Positions 17,147-25,430 are shown, numbered from the stretch's first letter. The stretch is DNA of 64,000 nt from Halosimplex halobium (GCF_051414055.1 NZ_JBLKNX010000005.1:62001-126000); one strand, 5' to 3'. The notes: generated by a model not told the origin, from the letters alone. Translations and numbers: made by a program.

Positions 17147-19036
17147 TCAGGCGTCGCCGCGGGCGCGGTCGACGAACTCGTCGGGGAGGTCGTCGATCTC
17201 GCCGGCCTGGACCGCCCAGAGGTTGGCGTAGAGGCCGTCTGCCCCCAGCAGTTCCTGGTGGGTGCCTCGCTCGACGACCCGCCCCTCCTCCAGCACGAGG
17301 ATCGTCTCGGCGTCAGTCACCGTCGAGAGGCGGTGAGCGATGACGAAGGTCGTACGGTCGGCGGCCAGCCGGTCGAGCGAACGCTGGATGAGGACCTCGG
17401 TCTCGGTGTCGACGGCGGAGGTCGCCTCGTCGAGGATCAGGATGTCGGGGTCCTGGAGGACGGTGCGGGCGATGGAGATCCGCTGGCGCTGGCCGCCCGA
17501 GAGGCGGGCGCCGCGCTCGCCGACCTGCGTGTCGTAGCCGTCCGCGAGGTCCGTGATGAACTCGTGGGCCTCCGCGGCCTTCGCCGCCTCGACGATCTCG
17601 TCGCGGGACGCGTCGAACTCGCCGTAGCGAATGTTCTCGGCGACGGTCCCGTCGAAGAGGTACGTCTCCTGGCTGACGTAGCCGATGGACTCCCGGAGGC
17701 TCCCGACGGTCACGTCGCGGATGTCGTGGCCGTCGACGCTGATGGCGCCCTCGTCCACGTCGTAGAGGCGCATCAGAAGCTTGACCGCCGTCGACTTGCC
17801 GGCGCCCGTGGGGCCGACGAACGCGACCGTGTCGCCGGCGTCGGCCTCGAAGCTCACGTCCCGGAGGACGGTCTCCTCGCCGTCGTAGCTGAAGGTCACG
17901 TCGTCGTAGGCGACCTCGCCGCGCACCGACTCCAGTTCGACGGCGTCGGGCGAGTCCTCGATGCGGACGGGCGTGTCCATGAGGCCGAAGATGCGCTTGC
18001 CGGAGGCGCGGGCGTTCTCGAACCAGTCGATGATGTTCGAGATCTGGGCGAGCGGGTCGATGAACCGCTGGGTGAGGAAGATGAAGACGACGAAGTCGCC
18101 GACGGTGAGGTCGCCGGAGAAAAAGAGCGGCGGCCCCGAGAACAGCCAGAGGCCGCCGACGACGAACGTGGCGACGAACGAGAGGCCGGCGAGCAGGCGC
18201 ATCCCCGGCCGGTAGAGGAAGGCGAGTTTCAGCACGTCCATGTTCGTCGTGTAGAAGTTCCAGGAGGCCTCCTCGACGCGGTCGGTCTCGAACTCCTCGG
18301 TGTTGGAGGTCTTGACGAGTTGCATCCCGCCGATGGAGTTCTCCAGGCGGGTGTTCAGGTCGCCGACGCTGGAGCGGACGGCGTCGTACCGCGGCGCGAC
18401 GCGGCGGCTGAACCAGACCGTGAAGAGGGTCATCAGCGGCACGCCGACGAGGGTGACGAGGGCGAGCTGCCAGTTCATCGAGAGCAGCAGGGCGCCGATG
18501 GCGACGACCATGATGACCAGGCGGAAGCCGTTCTTCAGCGCCTGGTCGAGGTAGCGTTCGAGGTTGGTCGCGTCCTGGTTGAGGATGGACATGGCCTCGC
18601 CGGTCTGTTGCTCGTCGAAGAAGGCCATGTCGAGCTCCTGCATCTTCCGGAAGGTGTCGACGCGGACGGCGTGCAGCGAGCGGTGGGCGAAGATGTCGCT
18701 CGTGATCGCCTGCGCCCACGTCGTGACCGCGGTGACGACGAACGCGCCGACGATCAGGTACACCGAGAACCAGAACTGCGCCCTCGGTTCGGTCGGGAGC
18801 CAGCCGCCGGGCACGAGCGGCAGCGAGTAGGCGTTCGTCCCGCTGAAGATGGCGTCGATGGCCGTCCCGAGCACCAGCGGCGGGACGAGGCTGGAGAGGC
18901 GCGCCACCAGGTTCATCGCCACCGCGACGGCGAACCAGTGGATCCGCGGCAGGCCGTACTCCCTGAATACGCGCCGGAGCGGCGCCTCTACCTCGTCGAC
19001 CCGGTCGGCGACTGCGACGGTGGTGCCCTCGGACAT
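17147..19036 (-). CDS. ABC transporter, fused permease/ATPase exporter, 629 aa
   Basis: Half-transporter of the MsbA/MDR type. Six membrane helices lie in residues about 25-350 with the intracellular EQQTGEAMSILNQD coupling region. The ATPase domain has Walker A GPTGAGKSTAV (about residue 405), signature LSGGQRQR, Walker B ILILDEATSA and the H-loop AHRLSTV. It should work as a dimer exporting lipid, drug or peptide; the cargo is unknown. The start at 19036 (MSEGTTVAVADR) was chosen over a 32-codon upstream extension that lacks homology-like character. No partner gene adjoins it, consistent with a homodimer. Confidence 0.92.
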   Translation of the reverse strand: MSEGTTVAVADRVDEVEAPLRRVFREYGLPRIHWFAVAVAMNLVARLSSLVPPLVLGTAIDAIFSGTNAYSLPLVPGGWLPTEPRAQFWFSVYLIVGAFVVTAVTTWAQAITSDIFAHRSLHAVRVDTFRKMQELDMAFFDEQQTGEAMSILNQDATNLERYLDQALKNGFRLVIMVVAIGALLLSMNWQLALVTLVGVPLMTLFTVWFSRRVAPRYDAVRSSVGDLNTRLENSIGGMQLVKTSNTEEFETDRVEEASWNFYTTNMDVLKLAFLYRPGMRLLAGLSFVATFVVGGLWLFSGPPLFFSGDLTVGDFVVFIFLTQRFIDPLAQISNIIDWFENARASGKRIFGLMDTPVRIEDSPDAVELESVRGEVAYDDVTFSYDGEETVLRDVSFEADAGDTVAFVGPTGAGKSTAVKLLMRLYDVDEGAISVDGHDIRDVTVGSLRESIGYVSQETYLFDGTVAENIRYGEFDASRDEIVEAAKAAEAHEFITDLADGYDTQVGERGARLSGGQRQRISIARTVLQDPDILILDEATSAVDTETEVLIQRSLDRLAADRTTFVIAHRLSTVTDAETILVLEEGRVVERGTHQELLGADGLYANLWAVQAGEIDDLPDEFVDRARGDA

Positions 19037-19174
19037 TCGGTCGTGTCGCCCCTGTCGATAGACGCGCAAAAGGGTTTTCATCACGGAAGCTCGACAGGTC
19101 AGATACCGGAGAGCCGTTCCGGGACCGTTCACCGTCGTTCCGTCCGCCTGTCCCCCCGTTTCGAAACGTGTCAG

Positions 19175-20218
19175 CTACCGATCAGCGACGAGCACGGGCG
19201 CCGGGCCGGACCGGTGGACGGCGACCCGCCGGTCGAACGCCGCCAGCAGTTCGCGGCTGGTGGCGACGTGGTCGGAGACGCCCGGGACCGCGACGCGGCC
19301 GCCCGCGAGCGCCAGGAAGACGAGCAACTGGTCGGCCATGTGGGGGTCCACGGCGGCGCCGCGCCCGCGGAAGCGCCGGACCTGGTCGGTCACTTCGGCG
19401 GCGACCGCCTCGGACCGCTTGTCCGGCGCGCCGTAGGCGTCGAAGCCGGCCAGCGGCCGTCGTCTCCCCTCGGTCCCGTCCGCGACGGGAGCGCCGTCCA
19501 GTCGGACGACCAGGACCGAGCCGGGGCTGTCGCTGGCGACGGAGGCGGTCCGGTGTTCGACGGGTTCGACCCCGAGGTCGGCGAGGGCGTCGGTCGCGGC
19601 GTCGGCCTGGCGGTCGGCCACCTCGGCGTCGGCCAGGTCCGCCGCGGCCTTCGAGTAGACCCGGGCGGCGGTCGGTTCCAGCGGCGAATCGAGGTCCAGC
19701 GGCGACAGTTCCGACGGCCAGAGGTGCAGCGTCGCGCGGCCGCCGCCCGCCGGGTAGAAGCCCGTGCGGTCGAGTTCGACGGCGGCCGCGAGCCCGAACT
19801 GACGGAGCAGGGGGAGCTTGACGGCGCGGTAGTAGGCCATCGGCGGCGACCACGTCACGTCGGTCCCGCCGGTCGCCGTGACCGACAGCGGCTCGTCGAT
19901 CGCCGTCGCCAGCGGCAACAGTGTGTCGAACAGCAGCGTCACGCTCCCGGCGGTCCCGATGTCGGCTTCGTAGCGGCCGCCCGAGACCGGCCCCGGTTCG
20001 AAGGTGACCGTCTCCGAACCCAGTTCGGCGCCCTCGACCTCGGCGTCCGCCACCGCCGCGGCCGTCTCGACCGCGGCGAGGTGCTGGGCCTTCAGCCCGG
20101 GTTCCGATCGGTCGCCGCGCACGTCGTCGATCTCGACGGCGACCCCGTCGAGCATCGACAGCGTCAGCGCGCTCCGGACCAACTGGCCGCCCCCGTCGCT
20201 CCCGTCCACCTCCAGCAT
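19175..20218 (-). CDS. rtcA: RNA 3'-terminal phosphate cyclase, 347 aa
   Basis: RtcA makes 2',3'-cyclic phosphate ends on RNA using ATP. The N-terminus MLEVDGSDGGGQLVRSALTL and the inserted GGRYEADIGTAGSVTLL segment (about residues 80-95) are diagnostic. VDPHMADQLLVFLALAGG and a C-terminal SDHVATS with the candidate nucleophilic histidine (about residue 326) are present. The start was set at 20218 because the family begins at this point; the open frame extends 19 codons further upstream. No RtcB is nearby. Confidence 0.92.
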   Translation of the reverse strand: MLEVDGSDGGGQLVRSALTLSMLDGVAVEIDDVRGDRSEPGLKAQHLAAVETAAAVADAEVEGAELGSETVTFEPGPVSGGRYEADIGTAGSVTLLFDTLLPLATAIDEPLSVTATGGTDVTWSPPMAYYRAVKLPLLRQFGLAAAVELDRTGFYPAGGGRATLHLWPSELSPLDLDSPLEPTAARVYSKAAADLADAEVADRQADAATDALADLGVEPVEHRTASVASDSPGSVLVVRLDGAPVADGTEGRRRPLAGFDAYGAPDKRSEAVAAEVTDQVRRFRGRGAAVDPHMADQLLVFLALAGGRVAVPGVSDHVATSRELLAAFDRRVAVHRSGPAPVLVADR

Positions 20219-20433
20219 GGCCGGGGATAGCTCCGCTCCCGGTTTAGCTCTCCCGGTGGGGTGGCGTGGTGTCACAGACCGCGGCGACGGCGGAGGCGGC
20301 CGGCGTGGCTCCGCTCCGGCGAGTCCCGCCGCTCGCCGGTGACGAACCGCGAAAAGGAACCGGCCGCCGGGAAGCCTGACAGTACCACGGGGCCGGTGTG
20401 GGCGTCGATACGGGGGCGACGCTCAGGGGGTCG

Positions 20434-20718
20434 CTACTCCGTGCGGCTCTGGACCATCCGCTCGACGCGCCCGACGAGGGTGTCGCGGCCGGTCGCCCGC
20501 TCGACCATGTCGCTCATCCTCGTCTGTTCGAAGTAGCTCGCGAACGCCAGGATCGTCGGCGGCCAGAGCCCGACGAACAGGCCCTGCTCCTTGTCCCCCT
20601 TCGCGTAGAAGAAGAACCACGACAGGGCGACCGACCCCGCCGCGAGGATCACAGCCGGGTCGGTTCCTGTGTCCTCCGCCGCTCGCATCGCTTCCTGCTG
20701 TTGGCCTTGTGTTTCCAT
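20434..20718 (-). CDS. Small membrane protein, hypothetical, 94 aa
   Basis: A polar N-terminus (METQGQQQEAMRAAEDTG) precedes two hydrophobic stretches: AVILAAGSVALSWFFFYA and GLFVGLWPPTILAFASYF. A basic amphipathic C-terminal helix follows. I do not recognise a named family; similar short two-helix proteins are common in haloarchaea. It stands alone, 215 bp from rtcA and facing the same way. Confidence 0.65.
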   Translation of the reverse strand: METQGQQQEAMRAAEDTGTDPAVILAAGSVALSWFFFYAKGDKEQGLFVGLWPPTILAFASYFEQTRMSDMVERATGRDTLVGRVERMVQSRTE

Positions 20719-21097
20719 GCACGCACCCTTGCGACGGCACGGGCTTAGTTAGCCGCCGGGTAGCCGACGAAACCAGCGGTTATCGCGTTCGACGGCGTGA
20801 CAACCGTGGGTTACGCCCGGAAATCGGAGGTTACTCGCCGACGGCTCGGTTGGCGTATCGTCGTCCGCGGTGGAAACCGACTTGCCGGACGGCCGCCTAC
20901 GTCCGCCCGGCCGATGACGACCCGCGGTTCCGAGCCGGCCTGACGACCCGGCGGTGACGACCCCTATGAGTACCGAGGCCACTGTTTCGAGGGAAGACGA
21001 CGTTTCCAAGGGCATCTAGTCGCGGCCACAGGAGACAGGGGCCCTGGTCAGATCTATGCCGGGCGGGCGGACACGGATTTAAGAACGTTGCCGAGCA
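20719..21097. other. 379-bp intergenic stretch with one orphan mini-ORF
   Basis: No convincing gene fills this gap between the small membrane protein and the second PIN module. A 17-codon frame at 20966-21019 (plus) starts MSTEATVSREDD, reads like the N-terminus of a regulator and then stops; it may be a decayed gene remnant or chance. Near the right end GATTTAAGA (21077-21085) is a TATA-like box about 28 nt before the antitoxin start. Confidence 0.4.
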
Positions 21098-21107
21098 ATC
21101 GTACGAT
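21098..21107. promoter_or_regulatory. Palindrome directly abutting the antitoxin start codon
   Basis: ATCGTACGAT is a perfect 10-bp palindrome whose last base precedes the ATG at 21108. It lies downstream of the TATA-like box, where a bound antitoxin complex would block a leaderless transcript. The arrangement parallels the palindrome before the first TA module at 1350-1368, though the sequences differ. Confidence 0.4.
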
Positions 21108-21359
21108 ATGGCCGCCGAGATCTCCGACCGGGTTCGAGAAATCGCCGAGGCCCGCGGTCTTCCGGAGTCCGAGGTGTTCGAGCGGGCGCTCGAACGCGGT
21201 CTCGAAGACCTGTGGGAGGACCTCGTGCTCGCCCAGTATCTCGACGGGGAACTCGACCGCGAGGAAGCCGTCGAGCACGTCGGGCGGACGAAAGTCGAGC
21301 GAGCGGAGCGAGAGCGTGATGTCGTCGAGGAAGACGTCGACTGGGGCCTGAACGCGTGA
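21108..21359 (+). CDS. Antitoxin of a DUF3368-type PIN module, 83 aa
   Basis: Small acidic helical protein: MAAEISDRVREIAEARGLPE, then FERALERGLEDLWEDLVLAQ, and a charged tail ending EEDVDWGLNA. This pattern is the usual partner upstream of archaeal DUF3368 PIN proteins. The last codons overlap the toxin GTG start (GTGA), implying translational coupling. The antitoxin role is inferred from the neighbour and the size; the C-terminal tail rich in Glu/Arg would contact the toxin. Confidence 0.8.
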   Translation: MAAEISDRVREIAEARGLPESEVFERALERGLEDLWEDLVLAQYLDGELDREEAVEHVGRTKVERAERERDVVEEDVDWGLNA

Positions 21360-21826
21360 CGCTCGCAGCGGTTTCGGACGCGGGACCGCTCATTCATCTC
21401 GCCGAAATCGACTCGCTCGAACTGCTCGCGACCTTTGACACACTTCTCGTTCCGGAGATGGTTTACACGGAGGTAGACGCCGGTGGCGTTCCGGACGGGT
21501 TGGACAACCTCTCGTACGAACTCGTCAAAGCCGACGAGAGCCGAGTCGGCACTGAAGAACTGGACGCCGGAGAACGCGCGGCGATTGCGGTCGCTGAAGA
21601 GCGGGGAGCCGTTCTCCTGACCGACGACCTCGCCGCCCGAGAGACGGCATCCGACGCGGGCGTCGAAGTACGCGGTTCTATCGGCGTCATCGCGCTCGGT
21701 TACGGTCGCGGATCGCTCGATAGAGACGAAGCGCCATCCCGTATGCGAGCACTCCAGCGCGAGACGAGTCTCTTCGTGACTGAGGCGGTCGTGGAGCGCG
21801 GCATCCAGATGCTGGACGAGCAGTAA
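21356..21826 (+). CDS. DUF3368-family PIN-domain toxin, 156 aa
   Basis: PIN-fold nuclease of the DUF3368 group. AVSDAGPLIHLAEI carries the first catalytic Asp (about residue 9), VPEMVYTEV the Glu (about 42), LDAGERAAIAVAEE the next acid, and LLTDDLAARE (about 84-90) the last pair. All expected acids are present, so nuclease activity on RNA is likely. The GTG start overlaps the antitoxin stop by 4 bp. The A/T content in third positions is somewhat higher than in surrounding housekeeping genes, in line with a mobile accessory module. Confidence 0.85.
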   Translation: MTLAAVSDAGPLIHLAEIDSLELLATFDTLLVPEMVYTEVDAGGVPDGLDNLSYELVKADESRVGTEELDAGERAAIAVAEERGAVLLTDDLAARETASDAGVEVRGSIGVIALGYGRGSLDRDEAPSRMRALQRETSLFVTEAVVERGIQMLDEQ

Positions 21827-21916
21827 CGGAACGAGCGAGACCTACAGGCGCGCTGAACACATTTTAGGTAGACTGCGAGTCGCGACACCGAGGCCAGTCT
21901 CTGACCGACCGACCGC

Positions 21917-22546
21917 TCACCGGGCGCGGAACGCCCGGACCGTGTCGCGGTTCACGTCCCGGCGGTCGACCTGTTCGAGGCCGAGACCGCCGAATATCTC
22001 GCCCCAGTCGCGGTAGTACAGCGGGAACTCGTCGCGGACGAAGTTCACGTCGGGGTCCTCGTCGCGTTCCACGCGCTCGGCGTCTTCGGCGTCGTCCTCG
22101 ATCTCGGCGGTGACGAGCACGTCGCCGGCGACCCGTGCGATCTCGGCGAACACCCACTCGGCGTCGGGGTGGACGTGCTGGAGCGTCTCGACGGAGTAGA
22201 CGGCGTCGAAGGCGTCGTCGTCGAAGTCGCCGACCACGTCCTCGATGGCGTCGGCGTAGAAGCTGCCGGCCTCCCACAGGTCGGGGTAATGGTCGGCCAT
22301 CACGTCGAAGGCTTCGTCGTTGAGTTCGACCCCCGAGAGGTCGGTGAAGCCGTCGTCGAACAGGTGCGAGAGGTGGCGCCCGGAGCTACAGCCCAGCTCC
22401 AGCACGGCCGCGTCGCGGCCGACGCGGTCGCGAAGGATCTCGCGGACCGACTCGCTCGTCTCGTCGGGGCCGTAGTGGGCGTAGTACGCCGGCGAGTACT
22501 CGCCGGACCGGTCGGCCCACTGGCGCCGAACGTCGTGAGAATCCAC
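21917..22546 (-). CDS. SAM-dependent class I methyltransferase, 209 aa
   Basis: Rossmann-type methyltransferase. Motif I is VLELGCSSGRHLSHL (about residues 48-62), the acidic motif II is SGVELNDEAF, and the motif IV region is DDAFDAVYSVETLQHVHPD. Residues 1-35 (WADRSGEYSPAYYAHYGPDE) form a substrate cap. The GTG start at 22546 was chosen because the codon is followed by a typical VDSHDVRRQW N-terminus and upstream sequence in frame is not protein-like. The substrate, small molecule or RNA, cannot be deduced. Confidence 0.82.
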   Translation of the reverse strand: MDSHDVRRQWADRSGEYSPAYYAHYGPDETSESVREILRDRVGRDAAVLELGCSSGRHLSHLFDDGFTDLSGVELNDEAFDVMADHYPDLWEAGSFYADAIEDVVGDFDDDAFDAVYSVETLQHVHPDAEWVFAEIARVAGDVLVTAEIEDDAEDAERVERDEDPDVNFVRDEFPLYYRDWGEIFGGLGLEQVDRRDVNRDTVRAFRAR

Positions 22547-22791
22547 AGTGGGACGACGAGTGGCGGACGTATAGTCCCGTCGGGCTCGGCCGGACCGACC
22601 CCACGGCGCCGGCCGCCCGGGGCGACGGCAACCGACCGCGACGACCGCGGGAACTGTAGATCCCGTCGAACCCCGCCCGTGACCCGCCGGATCGGTCACC
22701 GATCCGGGAGAAAGCACTCACTCTGGACATTCGAGTTCTGAACACGAATATAGAACACGTTCGTTTTCGAATTGCGGCTTTATCCGCACAA

Positions 22792-22812
22792 ATACGGAAA
22801 ACTTATCCGTAT
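22792..22812. promoter_or_regulatory. Inverted repeat over the cspA promoter
   Basis: ATACGGA (22792-22798) and TCCGTAT (22806-22812) flank a 7-nt spacer and overlap the TATA-like TTATCCGTATA about 28 nt before the cspA ATG. The 288-bp gap before the gene is otherwise empty, but its last 100 bp are much more AT-rich than the rest of the region. A repressor site or an RNA hairpin for temperature control are both possible. Confidence 0.45.
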
Positions 22813-22834
22813 ACCGGGCATCCGTCTACTCGCA

Positions 22835-23029
22835 ATGGCAAACGGTAAGGTCGACTTCTTCAACGACACTGGCGGTTACGGTTTCATCGACACCGAGGAC
22901 TCTGACGACGACGTATTCTTCCACATGGAGGACGTTGGCGGCGAGGATCTGACGGAAGGAACCGAGATAGATTTCGAGATCGAAGACGCCCCCAAGGGCC
23001 CGCGCGCGACGAACGTCGTCCGCGCCTGA
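22835..23029 (+). CDS. cspA: Cold-shock domain protein (CspA type), 64 aa
   Basis: Single OB-fold cold-shock protein. RNP1-like GGYGFIDTED and RNP2-like VFFHMEDV are in place, with the opening MANGKVDFFND replacing the bacterial MxGTVKWFN. The protein is unusually acidic for the family, as in other haloarchaea. It binds single-stranded RNA or DNA and melts structure at low temperature. The start at 22835 was chosen because homologues begin here and a promoter-like inverted repeat lies just upstream; the frame is open for 21 further codons. Confidence 0.95.
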   Translation: MANGKVDFFNDTGGYGFIDTEDSDDDVFFHMEDVGGEDLTEGTEIDFEIEDAPKGPRATNVVRA

Positions 23030-23180
23030 CCGAGGTTCGGACCGTCGCCTGACGGCGACCGGACGCATCTCGCTTCTCACGACAGTTCGCCGGCGAGCGA
23101 CGGCACCGCAGGACGCTCGCTCCGACGGAGCGGCCGCTCCGAGTGACGAGTTTCATTAGCGCTCGGCCGCTCGAACGGGT

Positions 23181-24092
23181 ATGAGCAGCGTCGGCGCCGG
23201 CCCACCGGAGGATCCGGGGCCGCCGGAGGACTCCGATCCACCAGCGGAGCGGGGGTCACCGAAAGACCCCGGTCAACCGGACGGCCCCCGGGAGCGGGTG
23301 CGCTTCTACCTGCTCGACCACCGGACGCCGCTGGGCAAGGCCATCGATATCGGGCTGCTCGCCCTGAACCTGGTGTTCGTCGCGGTGTTCGTCGCACAGA
23401 CCTACCCGATAGCTCCGGGAACGCGAGCGCGCCTCTGGGACCTGGAGGTCGTCGTCGCGACGGTCTTCGCAGCGGAGTACGTCCTGCGACTCTACGGCGC
23501 CCGGGACCGGCTGTCGGAGGCGGCCGACCCCTACACGGTCGTCGACCTGCTGTCCGTGGTCCCGACGTTCCTGGTGATCCTCTACCCGGTGCCGGCGGTC
23601 GTGGCCAGCGCCGGGTTCCTGCGGGTGCTCCGGGTGGTTCGCGTCCTGCGGTTCTACCGGTTCACCCGCGACGAGGAGTTCTTCTTCGGCACCGTCTCCG
23701 GCGGCGCGCTCCGCGCGATGAAGCTGCTGTTGACGGTGCTGGTCGTTCTGTTCGTCTCCGCGGGGCTGTTCTACACCGCCGAGGTCCGTGCCAACCCCGG
23801 TGTCCGGCACTTCGGCGACGCCTTCTACTACGTGGTGATCACCCTGTCGACGACCGGCTTCGGCGACATCGTCCCGGTGACCTCGGCCGGGCGATGGGTC
23901 ACGGTCGCCAGCATCCTCGCGGCGATCATCCTCATCCCCTGGCAGGCGAGCAAGATCGTCCGCGCCTGGACCAGCGACGACAAGGTGCCGGCCACCTGCC
24001 CCGACTGCGGACTCACCGGTCACGACCCCGACGCCTCCCACTGCAAGGCCTGCGGCCACGTCATCTACCAGGAGTACGAGTCCGAAGAGTGA
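23181..24092 (+). CDS. Voltage-gated potassium-channel-like ion channel with C-terminal zinc ribbon, 303 aa
   Basis: The N-terminal 35 residues repeat PEDPGPPEDSDPP-like proline/acid motifs and are probably disordered. Six membrane helices follow; the fourth, FLRVLRVVRVLRFYRF, has Arg at every third position like a voltage sensor. The pore loop TLSTTGFGDIVP (about residues 222-233) gives the selectivity filter TTGFGD. The C-terminus adds a zinc ribbon, TCPDCGLTG...CKACGHVIY, in place of a cytoplasmic RCK domain. It probably conducts K+ across the cytoplasmic membrane, a plausible need in a salt-in organism. Confidence 0.9.
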   Translation: MSSVGAGPPEDPGPPEDSDPPAERGSPKDPGQPDGPRERVRFYLLDHRTPLGKAIDIGLLALNLVFVAVFVAQTYPIAPGTRARLWDLEVVVATVFAAEYVLRLYGARDRLSEAADPYTVVDLLSVVPTFLVILYPVPAVVASAGFLRVLRVVRVLRFYRFTRDEEFFFGTVSGGALRAMKLLLTVLVVLFVSAGLFYTAEVRANPGVRHFGDAFYYVVITLSTTGFGDIVPVTSAGRWVTVASILAAIILIPWQASKIVRAWTSDDKVPATCPDCGLTGHDPDASHCKACGHVIYQEYESEE

Positions 24093-24241
24093 CGGACCGT
24101 CGCGCGGCGCGGGGACACCGCACCTCGTGCGGTTGCACGACAGTACCCGGTTGCAGTGTGTAACCCGGTTCGGTCCGTCCAACGGGGTAGCACATCCGAT
24201 AGCTGATACTTATCCGGACACAGCACGACGGTTCACACGAG

Positions 24242-24937
24242 ATGACCGACGCTTCGAGCGGTTCCGACGACGGCGGCGAGGGGCGAACAGTGACGGACGG
24301 CGGCGAGGCGGTGGCCGCGGAGCGGTCGCCGCTGACCGAGTTCACGCCGGAGGTGGCCGAGAATCGCGACCCGGACCACGACGTGGCGCCCGTGTTCGTC
24401 AACAGGTGGTCGCCGCGGGCGATGACCGGGGAGACTGTCGCCGACGGGGACCTGCGGGCGCTGTTCGAGGCGGCCCGGTGGGCGCCGTCCTCGCGCAACA
24501 ACCAGCACTGGCGGTTCGGCTACGCCGAGCGCGACGACGAGGAGTGGGAGAGCTACCTGGACCTGCTGGCCGAGGGCAACCGGACGTGGGCCGCCGACGC
24601 GGGCGCGCTGCTGGTCGTCGTCTCGAAGACCACCTTCGACTACAACGGCGAGCCGGCGGGCAGCCACTCGTTCGACACCGGGGCCGCCTGGCAGAACCTC
24701 GCGCTGGAGGCCACCCGGCGGGGACTGGCGACCCACCCCATCGGCGGGTTCGACCACGAGGCCGCCCGCGAGCGACTGGACGTGCCCGAGGAGTTCGACG
24801 TGGAGGCGATGGTCGCGGTCGGCCACCGGGCCGACCCGGAGACGCTGCCCGAGGACCTCCGGGAGCGGGAGGTCCCGAACGGCCGGAAACCGCTCGGGGA
24901 GATCACCTTTCAGGGTCGATTCGACGCCGGGGAGTGA
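24242..24937 (+). CDS. Nitroreductase-family FMN oxidoreductase, 231 aa
   Basis: FMN-dependent nitroreductase fold. RWSPRAMTGE and AARWAPSSRNNQHWRF are the N-terminal FMN-phosphate contacts, and AAWQNLALEATRRGLATHP is the central helix. The family reduces quinones, nitro compounds or flavins with NAD(P)H; substrate unknown. The first 40 residues are a Ser/Gly/Asp-rich extension. A CTTATCC TATA-like element lies about 33 nt before the ATG. Confidence 0.88.
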   Translation: MTDASSGSDDGGEGRTVTDGGEAVAAERSPLTEFTPEVAENRDPDHDVAPVFVNRWSPRAMTGETVADGDLRALFEAARWAPSSRNNQHWRFGYAERDDEEWESYLDLLAEGNRTWAADAGALLVVVSKTTFDYNGEPAGSHSFDTGAAWQNLALEATRRGLATHPIGGFDHEAARERLDVPEEFDVEAMVAVGHRADPETLPEDLREREVPNGRKPLGEITFQGRFDAGE

Positions 24938-24960
24938 CCGGCTCCGGTCGTCGCCCCCGG

Positions 24961-25110
24961 CTGTCGTCGCCCCCCGCTGTCGTCGCCCGGCTGTCGTCGC
25001 CCCCCGCTGTCGTCGCCCCCCGCTGTCGTCGCCCGGCTGTCGTCGCCCCCCGCTGTCGTCGCCCCCCGCTGTCGTCGCCCCCCGCTGTCGTCGCCCCCCG
25101 CTGTCGTCGA
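24961..25110. repeat. GC-rich minisatellite, ~10 tandem units of 16 or 14 bp
   Basis: Each unit begins CTGTCGTCGC. Consecutive unit lengths are 16, 14, 16, 16, 14, 16, 16, 16, 16 and a partial, so 16-14-16 occurs twice as a 46-bp higher-order unit. The 16-mers end CCCCCG and the 14-mers end CCGG. It fills the space between the convergent nitroreductase and hypothetical gene stops and has no consistent reading frame. Confidence 0.9.
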
Positions 25111-25121
25111 CAACGGTGTCG

Positions 25122-25430
25122 CTATTCGCCGCTCCTCTCACGGGCCGCTCGCACGTGCTCGCGGGCTTCCTCCGGCGTCATCCCGCGGACCCCGCACGAG
25201 CAGGAACGTAACTCGGGGTCGCTCAGCTCGTCGACCCGTTCGACCTCGTCGCGCTCCAGCGAGTCGGTGTCGGGGTCGTACTCGAAAGTGACCCGGTGGT
25301 TGACCTGGGTGACGCCCTCGATGCGGTGGTCCTCGTCGGGGTCGGGGTTCGCGATTGCCTCGGCGTGTTCGGCCCCCATCGCCTCTTTCCACTCGTCGAG
25401 AGTCGCCTCCGGGTCGCGCTCGTCGGTCAT
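25122..25430 (-). CDS. Hypothetical protein with C-terminal CxC motif, 102 aa
   Basis: The acidic N-terminal half (MTDERDPEATLDEWKEAMGA) is followed by EGVTQVNHRVTFEYDPDTDS, then LRSCSCGVRGMTPEEARE near the C-terminus. The CSCG pair followed by a helix could bind metal. No named family is recognised; conserved-looking architecture and codon usage favour a real gene. Its 3' end abuts the minisatellite and its 5' end is 64 bp from the GH15 stop. Confidence 0.65.
   Translation of the reverse strand: MTDERDPEATLDEWKEAMGAEHAEAIANPDPDEDHRIEGVTQVNHRVTFEYDPDTDSLERDEVERVDELSDPELRSCSCGVRGMTPEEAREHVRAARERSGE

Noticed and set aside
17258..20230. A 990-codon plus-strand open frame
   Set aside because: It lies opposite the ABC exporter and rtcA, both with full catalytic motifs. 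The translation is Asp/Arg/Gly-rich without domains, as expected for antisense frames in GC-rich haloarchaeal DNA.
24961..25110. Repeat block considered as a CRISPR array
   Set aside because: Units are only 14-16 bp, directly abutting, with no unique spacers and no cas genes nearby.
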